A stretch of 50,241 bases of DNA, taken from contig CAJMMX010000007.1 of assembly GCA_905214615.1 (NCBI GenBank), forward strand, positions 1-50,241. The letters run 5' to 3'. The translations under genes and the position numbers were made by a program. A model generated the notes under the pieces. It did no database searches and was not told the origin of the DNA. It saw only the letters and a program-made list of their open reading frames with translations. This DNA is from an uncultured bacterium (GTDB lineage Bacteria > Actinomycetota > Coriobacteriia > Coriobacteriales > Coriobacteriaceae). Positions within the stretch are counted from its first letter, which is position 1. Every line of letters starts with the position of its first letter. Below are positions 16,175 to 24,561 of the stretch, piece after piece.

Positions 16175-17128
16175 TTATAATCCCACAATGATGTGAATTC
16201 GTTCGGGCAAATAACGACCGCAAAGTGATACAAGCGAATAAGATCCGGCAAGAGTTAGCGCCCAAACAGCAAATGTCGAAACACCAAGTGGAATGACGAA
16301 TAATCCAAGCAGTTTCCAAACGGCCTTGAGAACAAGTATATGGCAGAGGTAGATTCCAAAAGAGGCGTTCCCAAGGTCAACAAGCAAAGTAGAAGATAAT
16401 CGCGACTTGAATGATCCCGGAACCGCCATAAGAAGCGCGATCACAGCTAAAGAGGTCGCGGCAGAACCGAGCTTAAGCTGAGTTGTGGCCATATTGAAAT
16501 CGCCAGTCAAATACCACCAGAAGCCTGCGACCTCCTGAATTATTAAAAATATAAAGAGCACTGCAACAAGCTGAGTGGTTCGTCCTTCAATGAGCGCAGC
16601 CCAACGCCTCCAGTCGAGACCGAAAACATAAAAGATGAGCCACATGGGGCAGAAAACCTGTATTAGAGGCAATGCGATACCGGCAACGGCAGCGAGCTCC
16701 CTTAGAAGCAAGCAAGCCGGTGTCACACAATAGACAAAGAACCTATACCGTGAAAGGAGCCTGAACAGTACCGGAGTAAGCAGCACAAGCTGTGAATGGA
16801 CCAATAGATAGTACATCTGAGCCGATACGGAGCCCACGGCGAACGCCAGAAACCCAGACGCCCATGAAGGGCGGGAAACGCCGCAAGATAGATAACGCTC
16901 CAGAACGCATAAGGTCCGGCAACCTTGCTAATGCGGCGTCGAAGACCCCCCCGCATTAAATTTGCGCTCGTCGGTAAGAACACCGGATAAAAACAAGAAC
17001 AACGCAACAGAAAAGTTGAGGAATGGGCGAATGGCGACCGACGCGGCACATTGAGGAAGACAGTGGATAAGCACCACTGCGGAAATCGCAAGCCCACGAA
17101 GAGCTTGAAGGTAGCGATCCTTGGCCAT
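16175..17128 (-). pseudogene. Acyltransferase-3 family membrane protein, broken by two frameshifts
   Basis: Such enzymes (OafA-like) O-acetylate surface polysaccharides. The start is good: ATG at 17128 directly after the upstream stop, with GGAGAG. The first frame gives RYLQALRGLAISAVVLIHC and LFLFLSGVL, the N-terminal signature, then stops at 16928. The expected continuation, RRRISKVAGPYAFWSVIYL, lies in another frame entered after a run of seven G (16946-16952 on the minus strand). The rest (QMYYLLVHSQLVLLTPVLF to the end) is back in the first frame, so a second, compensating shift occurs near 16860-16890. Six G instead of seven would restore the first junction. It may be a pseudogene, a phase-variable gene caught off, or contain sequencing errors. 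Confidence 0.75.
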
Positions 17129-18346
17129 CTAGGCTCTCCTTCCAACGAGTCTCTTTAGTCGTCGTTTAATACCACCAAGCTTGCCGCGGACACGCTGCCA
17201 GAGAGTGGGACGGAAATCCCACTTGTCCATGAGATCTGGGATGGAAAGCCCGGCAGACACGTCGTTCAAGAACTCGTCGCGCTTTGGATAAGGCGTGACA
17301 GAATGGACGAGGCTAGGGTTGCCCGCGATTACCCCATCAAGCGTCGCCGGACCGTTTGCAGTAAGCCCAGAAATAGCCTCGAATGCCCGCACGCCCTTCT
17401 CGGTATTGCATAGGACGGCAGATACGCCCTTGGAGTTGTCGACCTCGGGATGGGTATTCTGGAACCCCCAGAAATCACCGAGCGTGATATCGGCGCCGCT
17501 GGAGCGCTTTGCTGGACATGCCAGACAGGACGAACGAAGGCTCGCATTGGCCAGAAACGCTTTCATGTACCAGTCTTTGCCGAATATCTGGGACTCGGTG
17601 TCCCCGGTGTTGTCTTTCTCCGCTATGTGCTTGTACATAGCGGAGTAAGACAACCATCCGGTTGTCTTACTCCGCATATTGACGTCGCAGACGTCCGACC
17701 CGAAGGCCTCACCACGGTAGTCGACCCAGCGCGACCAGAGCTCTGGAGACGGAACACCGTGGCAGATGACGTCGACGCCGAGGAAGAGGTCAGAGTCGGC
17801 GAGTTTCCCCAGGTATGAGCGCATGCCAGCCACCTGGCATGCAGTACCGGCAAAGAGCGCCGGCCTGCCTTCACGCAGGGCAGCGCGGACGCCCTCGAAG
17901 ACGCCGCGGCCAACCGCGCTCTGAACGTATTTCGAGCGCATAACGGTGCCGAGCGCCGGCCTGTCCTCCACGAGCACGTGACGAAGCTCGCGGCAACCGT
18001 CCGTCCACGCGGCGCCCGCCACAACACCGCCGCGCGAGAGAGCGTCACCGGCGAGTAGACCGAACACGCCGCCCGACGACGATCTATCGAGCAAGCCGAC
18101 GTCATGAGCCTTCGCCCAGAGGGCGAACTCGCACCCGTCCTCCCCAGGGGCGTTGAGCGCCGGGCATACGGCGTCGCACGCCCCGCAGCCTACGCACCCG
18201 GAGGCGTCGACGGTGGGGTGTAGGAAGCCACAATCATCGGGTTCCATGGAGATGCATGACTTGGGGCAGCGGGCAGCGCACGCGCCGCAGCCGCAGCAAC
18301 GGTCGCCAAGCGAGACGACCCTCGGGGATTTCTCGGAATCATTCAT
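17129..18346 (-). CDS. FrhB/coenzyme F420 hydrogenase beta-subunit-like iron-sulfur protein (copy 1)
   Basis: The 405-residue protein begins with two [4Fe-4S] ferredoxin clusters, CCGCGACAARCPK and CVGCGACDAVCP. The FrhB/FdhB N- and C-terminal domains follow, with SSSGGVFGLLA, RSKYVQSAVG, FAGTACQVAGMRSYL, VDVICHGVPSPELW and ITLGDFWG. Homologues in polysaccharide loci commonly sit beside pyruvyl transferase genes; they are presumed redox enzymes acting on sugar or flavin substrates, but the reaction is unknown. A second copy lies at 24562-25689. A long alternating inverted repeat is embedded in the coding sequence at 17609-17675, over the codons for NMRSKTTGWLSYSAMY. The reading frame is intact through it. 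Confidence 0.85.
   Translation of the reverse strand: MNDSEKSPRVVSLGDRCCGCGACAARCPKSCISMEPDDCGFLHPTVDASGCVGCGACDAVCPALNAPGEDGCEFALWAKAHDVGLLDRSSSGGVFGLLAGDALSRGGVVAGAAWTDGCRELRHVLVEDRPALGTVMRSKYVQSAVGRGVFEGVRAALREGRPALFAGTACQVAGMRSYLGKLADSDLFLGVDVICHGVPSPELWSRWVDYRGEAFGSDVCDVNMRSKTTGWLSYSAMYKHIAEKDNTGDTESQIFGKDWYMKAFLANASLRSSCLACPAKRSSGADITLGDFWGFQNTHPEVDNSKGVSAVLCNTEKGVRAFEAISGLTANGPATLDGVIAGNPSLVHSVTPYPKRDEFLNDVSAGLSIPDLMDKWDFRPTLWQRVRGKLGGIKRRLKRLVGRRA
17609..17675. repeat. Three-arm inverted repeat inside the FrhB-like gene (copy 1)
   Basis: Arm 1 is 17609-17628, arm 2 is 17635-17655 and arm 3 is 17660-17675. Arm 2 is the reverse complement of arm 1 over 20 bases with one mismatch, and of arm 3 over 16 bases exactly (GCGGAGTAAGACAACC against GGTTGTCTTACTCCGC). 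Loops are 6 and 4 bases. Because arm 2 is shared, only one of the two hairpins can form at a time. Confidence 0.9.
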
Positions 18347-18354
18347 GATGGACC

Positions 18355-19860
18355 CTATCTAAGGAACGGGAGACGAGAGACGACCGCGATACGTTCGTCC
18401 TTCGTTAGGACGGCGAGCCAAAGGGCTATGGCGAAAAGCGCGCTGTAAACGGCGCCCCACTCGAGGAACGCGGGCCATCCGTTGACGGGCAGGACCGCCG
18501 TGCCAGCGAGGCAGGCGACGGTGACGGCAGCCCAGGCGAGCAGCACCGGCAGGTTCCGCTTCCAGAAAAAGAGCATGTCGAGACCGACCCGCTTCTGGTA
18601 GTACCAGTTCATCCACAGTCCGTTGCCGAGCACGATGCTGACGACATAGGCGATCGCGGGGGCCCACGGCCCCAGCGCCGGGGCGGCCGCGGCGGTGAAG
18701 GCAACGTTCCCGACCGCCATCGCAAGGTAGACGAGACTCCTGGCGTGGTGCATGTTCTTGGCCCTCTGGATCTCGATGCCGACGTTCTGACAGAGGGGCA
18801 CCATGACGGGTAGCGTCATGGCGAGCACGAGCCAGTAGGCCTCGGCGAAGCCCGGGCCCGCCCACCTCGTCACGAAAAACTTCCCGAGAATAGCGAAACC
18901 TCCGTACACCCAGCAAAACAGTACCATCTGGTAGCGGCCCACGCGCGTCATAAGGCGAGTGAGCTCGGCGTTGTCGTCCGAGGTGGCGACGATGCGGTTG
19001 ACCTTCGGAATGAAGACGTTCGACATCGTGGTGGAGAGCGAGTAGAAGACCTGGCGGATGTTCACGGCCACCGCGAACAGAGATACCGCAGTCGCGCCCG
19101 AGATGGCCCCCAGCATGATGTTGGGCACGCTCTGATTGACCATCTCGCAGACCTGGTTACCGAAGATCCAGGCACTGAAGGCGGCGATGCCGCGCATGAC
19201 GCCCCAGTCGGCACCCCTGAGCTCGAAGCGCATGCCCAGCACGACGATGGCGTAGCGCGCGTTGAGGGCGAGCAGGACGAGGTTCACCGCGAGCTGTGCT
19301 AGGGCAACGCCCACGGGCCCCATACCGGCGGCCAGCAGGGCCCAGGCGCACAGCGGCGTCGCAAGCGTGGTGACGAGCTGCCTGGTCTGCTGGTAGACGA
19401 AGCGCTCGTGCGCCGTGATGTAGGAATTGAACACGACGGTGAACAACGTCGAGGCGACGTTGAGCGTCATGATGGCGAGCAGCTCCCGGGCGAGCGAGAC
19501 CTGCGCCTCGGTGAACCCGGCCGAGAACACCGCGCCGGCGTTTGCGGAGAAGCCCATGCCGAGGGCGACCGCCGCGGCTGTGACGGCGACGTAAAGCGTG
19601 AGGTACATGCCGTTCAGGTGCCGGATGTCGCGCTCGCCGCCGTGCGCCACCGTCTGCGTGTAGAAGCGCACGTAGGCCTCGGAGAAGCCGAAGGACAGGA
19701 GCGTCAGCGAGAAGACAAAGGAGTTCGAGCTCTGGAAGACGCCGTAGTCCGCCTGCCCCACGTAGGACAGTAGCATCGGCGTGTAGACGAGGTTGACGAG
19801 GTTCTTTGCGAGGATGTTGGCGTAGCCGAGGAGGGCGCCCGCCTTACGCTGGCTAGCCAC
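18355..19860 (-). CDS. wzx: Polysaccharide flippase of the MOP superfamily (Wzx-like)
   Basis: Wzx-type proteins flip undecaprenyl-linked repeat units across the membrane. The 501-residue product is almost entirely hydrophobic, with about 12-14 membrane segments, and starts with the family-typical KAGALLGYANILAKNLVNLVYTPMLLSYVGQADYG. Loops such as TATSDDNAELTRLMTRVGRY-like segments separate helices in the middle. The GTG start at 19860 has GGAGG six bases upstream and overlaps the end of the pyruvyl transferase gene by eight bases, so the two are translationally coupled. High GC content resembles the rml genes rather than its AT-richer upstream neighbours. Confidence 0.88.
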   Translation of the reverse strand: MASQRKAGALLGYANILAKNLVNLVYTPMLLSYVGQADYGVFQSSNSFVFSLTLLSFGFSEAYVRFYTQTVAHGGERDIRHLNGMYLTLYVAVTAAAVALGMGFSANAGAVFSAGFTEAQVSLARELLAIMTLNVASTLFTVVFNSYITAHERFVYQQTRQLVTTLATPLCAWALLAAGMGPVGVALAQLAVNLVLLALNARYAIVVLGMRFELRGADWGVMRGIAAFSAWIFGNQVCEMVNQSVPNIMLGAISGATAVSLFAVAVNIRQVFYSLSTTMSNVFIPKVNRIVATSDDNAELTRLMTRVGRYQMVLFCWVYGGFAILGKFFVTRWAGPGFAEAYWLVLAMTLPVMVPLCQNVGIEIQRAKNMHHARSLVYLAMAVGNVAFTAAAAPALGPWAPAIAYVVSIVLGNGLWMNWYYQKRVGLDMLFFWKRNLPVLLAWAAVTVACLAGTAVLPVNGWPAFLEWGAVYSALFAIALWLAVLTKDERIAVVSRLPFLR

Positions 19861-20926
19861 GGGCGGCCTCCGAGGGAATGCTCAATCCACATCTATCGAG
19901 GAATTCAACAACGATCTTCCTCTGAGCTGCCAACCTGTCATACGCCTTTGAATAGTCACTCTCGAGCAGTTCCGAATTACATACGGAAAGAATTGACCGC
20001 TCAACGAAAGAAACACCCAGCTCGCTGGCTAGCGTGTCGAATCGGCTGCTCATGTCTGGACCAGTGGACTCACGAGGGCAATAAATCAGCGGCTTCCCGA
20101 ACAAGATCGAGAAAATTGATCCGTGATATGAATCTGTCGCTACAAGCTTTGCGTGACGGACGGCATAGAGGAACTCTGAAGGCCCGAGGGCGTAGTAGCG
20201 CGCATCCCCTAGTAAATCGACCCTCTTGCAGCTAAGTGAATCACAGATTTCGGCAACCCTCTCTTCGTAAGCTGCACTCCCGAGGAAGTACGTCAATACA
20301 TAATCATTTGGAAGCCCGCAGTGCGGCTCTTTTTCATACCTTTCCCACCAGGAGCCGTCAAACATCAGTGTTGGGTCAATCAACACCTCGGCCTTTAAGC
20401 CGTACAGACTGTTTATAAGCTCGGCGCTCTTCTGCTCACGAACGGACAGCCTATCAAACCCGTCGAAATAGCCGTGGAACAGCTCACGCTTCTCCTCGGG
20501 AATCGTCGGAGCTGCCAAGCTTGGCGAAAAAGCAATGCGCTTTTCTCTTGGCGAAAACGTGAGAAACATAGTGGAGTTAGCGTCAGGGGAATACGGAGAC
20601 CAAACTTGGTCGCTCCCAGCAACGAAAAAGTCATAGGATTTAATGTCACGTGGAGGGTTGGAATCAGATATAACCTCCCGGCTAAAGGAAATGTTACGGG
20701 AATTGAAATCCTCAAACGAACGATGCCTCTGGATGTGGGCAACGGCAAGCCCCTTTGGAATGAGCGAAGCCAAAGACTTGAGCTTGTATTTGGCAGATCT
20801 CGAGTCCTTCTGTCTGAACGTAAGGACATCTGCACCCGAGAGTTTGAGAGTTTCTTGGACAGCAAGGTTCTGGAGCCTCTGCCCATAGTTGTCCCCATGC
20901 GTAAATGTGGAAATGCCTATTTTCAT
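19853..20926 (-). CDS. Polysaccharide pyruvyl transferase family protein (copy 1)
   Basis: This family attaches pyruvate ketals to sugars of surface polysaccharides using phosphoenolpyruvate. The ~357-residue protein starts KIGISTFTHGDNYGQRLQNL, then has the signature FFVAGSDQVWSPYSPDAN, VREQKSAELIN, EVLIDPTLMFDGSWW and the C-terminal KLVATDSYHGSIFSILFGKP. The ATG at 20926 lies two bases after the upstream stop; an in-frame TTG at 20932 is less likely. It belongs to a run of tightly packed genes. FrhB-like copy 1 lies one gene downstream, which is the usual partner of this family. The actual acceptor sugar is unknown. Confidence 0.85.
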   Translation of the reverse strand: MKIGISTFTHGDNYGQRLQNLAVQETLKLSGADVLTFRQKDSRSAKYKLKSLASLIPKGLAVAHIQRHRSFEDFNSRNISFSREVISDSNPPRDIKSYDFFVAGSDQVWSPYSPDANSTMFLTFSPREKRIAFSPSLAAPTIPEEKRELFHGYFDGFDRLSVREQKSAELINSLYGLKAEVLIDPTLMFDGSWWERYEKEPHCGLPNDYVLTYFLGSAAYEERVAEICDSLSCKRVDLLGDARYYALGPSEFLYAVRHAKLVATDSYHGSIFSILFGKPLIYCPRESTGPDMSSRFDTLASELGVSFVERSILSVCNSELLESDYSKAYDRLAAQRKIVVEFLDRCGLSIPSEAARG

Positions 20927-20928
20927 GT

Positions 20929-22311
20929 TCAAACCTGTTCTTCGTCTCTATCAATAATCAAATAGTCTGCAGCCGAGGAATTCCACGACCAAGCCAGCGC
21001 TCCACAGAGCAGCAGTAGGCACAAGCAGCAGTTCACCCTTGTAAAGCACTGCGTATACAGAAAGGTAATAAGAATTGTTAGCAAAAGGAGCAATCGAACA
21101 ATCCGGCCATTAGATCCTTTTTCCTGCTCCATAAACTCACTAACCACGGAGTGGAAAAACGCTACATACGCTGCCGTCTCCCAAACCCCCATGAGAATCA
21201 AGAAAGACCCCATATCCGCTTGACCAAAGTGGTTAAACGACATGAACCCGGACGCGTAGAAGCTTGAGGCTCCAAGACCCTCTCCGAGACTCCATGTAGC
21301 CGGTCTCAAGAGAGCGAAGCCGATGATAGCAATCCTCTCGTTACTGCCGTCGGCAGCAGTACCGACGGAAGCTGAACTGCCAACCATATCGAACAGACCA
21401 AACACTTGCGTATCCACGAGGATCTGGAACGCAGGCACCAAGGCGTATGCAATTGTCAGGATAAAATACAAGGCGACAAGCCAAAAGAAGGGACCCGAAA
21501 CATCCGCTTCTCCTCTCATGACTGAAATAAGCCAGAACATCACTAAAACGAGAGGAAGGATTATGAAGAGCGCCTTATTATCGTTGAGTGTCGCAAGATA
21601 GAAGGACAGGACGATAAGGCAGACGTTGTAAGCGATGGCAAGGGATGGCCAGAGAGGACCCCGAAGCCTCCTAATCCAGACGAAGTTGTAGAGCACGACG
21701 AATGAAGTGTAAAGGGCCACCGCATGGACGGACGCATAAGAGAACAGGCCGGAGATATTGTCCTCGAAGTAACTGATGTCGTTCGTTGTCGCAGCGATCA
21801 TCCCATGGGTAGAGTACTGGATAAACATGATCGCCATATTGAGAAGCAATATGGCGTTGAAGACCGGAAAACCTGCATCAAAGAGTCCAAGAAGAAAATC
21901 CCTCTTGTTAGTGACCAAAAGAAAGAAGTAAAGCGTATAGACAAACGGGTAGAGGAGCAGCAAAATATTCGCCCTAAACGTTTCCATATTGCCACCCAAG
22001 AGGGCACTAGACAGCCACCCTGCAACGGTAATCAGCCCAAGTAGTAGCGCTCTACCGCTATATTTCCATCCGGAGAAGAGCGCCCTCACGCAAATCATGC
22101 CGGTAATTACCCAGTTGAGGTATCGCCCCAGACCATAGTACTCAAGGAAGAAAACCTGCACCAAGATACCTATAACGATCGTCGCATCCGCCAGGTCACC
22201 CATGCAAACGGTTAGAACGCCTTGCTTATTAGGGAGATACCAACGACCTCTTCGACCAGCCCGCTCCTCCGCTTTATTTATAACGAGCCTCGCATGCCTA
22301 TGATCTTGCAT
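20929..22311 (-). CDS. wzy: O-antigen/exopolysaccharide polymerase-like membrane protein (Wzy-like)
   Basis: The ~460-residue product has a short basic start, roughly a dozen hydrophobic segments and a large loop around the region LVDTQVFGLFDMVGSSASV and ERIAIIGFALLRPATWSLGEGLG, the layout of Wzy polymerases that join flipped repeat units outside the membrane. Wzy proteins are too variable for a firm motif, so the call rests on topology and on being next to the flippase and glycosyltransferases. The ATG at 22311 has GGAGG and overlaps the upstream glycosyltransferase gene by 14 bases. A 10-bp perfect hairpin occurs in the gene at 21832-21856. The polymer linkage cannot be predicted. Confidence 0.7.
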   Translation of the reverse strand: MQDHRHARLVINKAEERAGRRGRWYLPNKQGVLTVCMGDLADATIVIGILVQVFFLEYYGLGRYLNWVITGMICVRALFSGWKYSGRALLLGLITVAGWLSSALLGGNMETFRANILLLLYPFVYTLYFFLLVTNKRDFLLGLFDAGFPVFNAILLLNMAIMFIQYSTHGMIAATTNDISYFEDNISGLFSYASVHAVALYTSFVVLYNFVWIRRLRGPLWPSLAIAYNVCLIVLSFYLATLNDNKALFIILPLVLVMFWLISVMRGEADVSGPFFWLVALYFILTIAYALVPAFQILVDTQVFGLFDMVGSSASVGTAADGSNERIAIIGFALLRPATWSLGEGLGASSFYASGFMSFNHFGQADMGSFLILMGVWETAAYVAFFHSVVSEFMEQEKGSNGRIVRLLLLLTILITFLYTQCFTRVNCCLCLLLLCGALAWSWNSSAADYLIIDRDEEQV

Positions 22312-23575
22312 TGAGTACCTCCAGCAGCACACGTTCAATCAGCCTCGTGTGCATGTGAACTCCCGTGTTGAGACCTACCGAGGAGCATGGAAGCAGGTCT
22401 ACGATCTCATCTGAATCGACAAGATCGAGCGGACCAGGCTTTCCGCTCCTGAAACGATTGACCTCCCTGATAAGCCGGCTCTTATCCCTAAACAGCCCGA
22501 TTAGCTCCTCCTCGTTATTCAGCACCAAACCGGACCCATGCTCAACGACAAAGTCGGCGACATTGCCTGCACATGCACTCGAAATCGTATAAGCGTTTGC
22601 GGAGTAAGATTCCATACAGGTGTAGCTATAGGTCTCTGGACAAGATGGCCACATGACAACGATGGCAATCTCGCACTCCCTGAGAGAGTCGGTCATGGCA
22701 TTTGGGTGCTTCTCATCAAATTCGACAAACCGCTTGTTCATCCCTGGATACATATCGTTCGAGCTGTTGAAGACGAAGAACTCGTACTCTTGTTCATCGA
22801 CCGCAGATACGAGGCGAAGCCAGGTCTCCCAGCCCTTTGTCTTCCTCGGCATTCCCAGAAAGGCAACCCTGATGCGCTCCCCTGCGTTCAGAGGACGTCT
22901 GTTGCCCAGATACTCTCCAAGCAGCTTTTGGTGCGGTATTACATCAACAAGGCCCTCGTATTGGGGCCTGAATGAGAGAAACCGATTCTTCGTATAGGTC
23001 GAAGGTGCAACAAAACGGAGATTTTTGATGGAGTCAAACAGCCCTTGGATCTTCGACTCCACACGAAGGCTGTTACTGAAGTGGGGGCATTTCTCGCAGG
23101 GAGCGTCGCCGAGCCTTGAGCTGTCACAAAAGCCGCTCCTATTTTGGAGGTTATAGCTTGTACAACACAGGTAATAGTCGTGGAGAAAGGCCCTGACCGG
23201 TGTTTTGCCTGTAACTTTTAGCAGTTCGGAGACTTTCTCAAGGCTCACGTACAGAAGGTGGTGGATATGAAGCTCAAGAAGGCTGAAGCCGCTTTTTTGC
23301 CAGCTGCAAAGGACCTCGCACACCTGGGCAATACTGAAAACACCAGCCTCCACCCCGTCGACCGTAACCCCGAATTCGCAAAATAGCATCTGGTCGTCCC
23401 TGAACAGGGTCTTCTTAACCGAGTGGAGATAGACGTAACTTATGCCGTGCGACGCCATGGCCTGCTGACTCGCCATAATAGCCTTTGGGGTGCCGGTCTT
23501 GTCCTTGAGATAGTCGCAAAAGGCAAGCGCTAGGACGTACCCACTATTGTGCGGTTTGGGGATGCTTTTACTCAT
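22298..23575 (-). CDS. Glycosyltransferase, GT4-like
   Basis: This 425-residue protein lacks membrane segments and looks like a two-lobed GT-B enzyme. The C-terminal lobe has RIRVAFLGMPRKTKGWETWL, then YEFFVFNSSNDMYPGMN, and a donor-site-like ETYSYTCMESYSANAYTISS followed by HGSGLVLNNEEEL. The N-terminal lobe has FLHDYYLCCTSYNLQNRSGF followed by a CxxCPHF motif, a cysteine arrangement also present in the GT4 enzyme at 28026-29354. The ATG at 23575 sits one base after the stop of the upstream gene; an in-frame TTG at 23590 is less likely. It would add one sugar of the repeat unit; donor and acceptor are unknown. Confidence 0.7.
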   Translation of the reverse strand: MSKSIPKPHNSGYVLALAFCDYLKDKTGTPKAIMASQQAMASHGISYVYLHSVKKTLFRDDQMLFCEFGVTVDGVEAGVFSIAQVCEVLCSWQKSGFSLLELHIHHLLYVSLEKVSELLKVTGKTPVRAFLHDYYLCCTSYNLQNRSGFCDSSRLGDAPCEKCPHFSNSLRVESKIQGLFDSIKNLRFVAPSTYTKNRFLSFRPQYEGLVDVIPHQKLLGEYLGNRRPLNAGERIRVAFLGMPRKTKGWETWLRLVSAVDEQEYEFFVFNSSNDMYPGMNKRFVEFDEKHPNAMTDSLRECEIAIVVMWPSCPETYSYTCMESYSANAYTISSACAGNVADFVVEHGSGLVLNNEEELIGLFRDKSRLIREVNRFRSGKPGPLDLVDSDEIVDLLPCSSVGLNTGVHMHTRLIERVLLEVLNARS

Positions 23576-23576
23576 A

Positions 23577-24515
23577 TCATCGCTTCCCAAACAAGAGGAG
23601 AGATCTATTGAAAAGGCCCTCTTGTAGACTGCCGAAATTCAGCCTCGAAGAGAAAGAAACCCTGCACCTAGCCATGAAAGAAGCGTCCATTTTCGATACC
23701 AACTCTCCAAGAGCACGCTCTGGAGGAAGAATGCAGTCGGAATAAGTTGAAAGAAGTCCAGTAACTTGCTTTGCAAGAGTAATCTCTCGCGGATGACAAA
23801 AACTATTGATTTTCTCAATCACTTTAGATGGTAAATCAGTACTCACACCGACCACATTACGACCATGCTGGCGATATCCCATATGAGGAGAAGCATCGAA
23901 AACAATCCGATAACCCAGCAGCACGCATAGATTAGCTATCAGCTTATCATGCATGATGACGGGATGGGGCAGCTCATGCAAGCAAACAACTTCCCAAATA
24001 CGCCTATCAAATACTTGCGTACATCCCATAGGTGACCCAATGCAAAGCTGGTTGAGAGGGTCGTTATCTCGATAAGATATGCACCTTTGTTGCCCATAGG
24101 TTAACCGGCCCATCTCATTACCAGCTGAATCTACAAGTCTTGAATTGCAATGATAAAGAGCCAAATTCTCCTGCTTCTTAAGCTGTTTAATCGCAGTTAT
24201 CAGTTTATCGCTATCCCAAATATCATCTTGGTCGGAAAACGCATAGTAATCAGCTTCGGGAGCATTCCGCAACAACGTCAAAAACCCTAAAGCAGGTCCT
24301 AGGTTTTCTCCTGTTAACAAAGTCAGACTGCCCTCATCTGCATAGCGCTGCAGAAGATCACGAGTACCATCAGATGACCCGTCATCACGGACAAAAAGAC
24401 GTACGTCAACTTCAGCCTGCGAGAGAATGCTGTCAATTTGTTCTGAAATAAATGGGATGCCGTTGTATGACGCCATTAATACGACGCACTTTGGCACCTT
24501 GGAATTACTCAACAT
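23577..24515 (-). CDS. GT2 (GT-A) glycosyltransferase, rhamnosyltransferase-like
   Basis: This 312-residue GT-A enzyme contains CVVLMASYNGIPFISEQIDS at the start, FVRDDGSSDGTRDLLQ, the metal-binding AFSDQDDIWDSDK and the C-terminal-side GYRQHGRNVVG. The SDQDDIW form is typical of rhamnosyltransferase-like members and fits the dTDP-rhamnose genes of the locus, but the donor is inferred. The ATG at 24515 has AAGG nine bases upstream. The gene is clearly AT-richer than its neighbours, a sign that the locus is a mosaic. Confidence 0.82.
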   Translation of the reverse strand: MLSNSKVPKCVVLMASYNGIPFISEQIDSILSQAEVDVRLFVRDDGSSDGTRDLLQRYADEGSLTLLTGENLGPALGFLTLLRNAPEADYYAFSDQDDIWDSDKLITAIKQLKKQENLALYHCNSRLVDSAGNEMGRLTYGQQRCISYRDNDPLNQLCIGSPMGCTQVFDRRIWEVVCLHELPHPVIMHDKLIANLCVLLGYRIVFDASPHMGYRQHGRNVVGVSTDLPSKVIEKINSFCHPREITLAKQVTGLLSTYSDCILPPERALGELVSKMDASFMARCRVSFSSRLNFGSLQEGLFNRSLLLFGKR

Positions 24516-24561
24516 ATGGATTACCTTATCATTAATGCCTAAAGCAAACGCTCTCGATGTG

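Noticed and set aside
21347..21368. Seven-bp inverted repeat in the wzy gene, and other 6-10 bp stems in the locus (for example 17821-17842, 21832-21856, 26581-26600)
   Set aside because: Arms this short are expected by chance in 20 kb, so they are not counted as support for the three-arm repeats.
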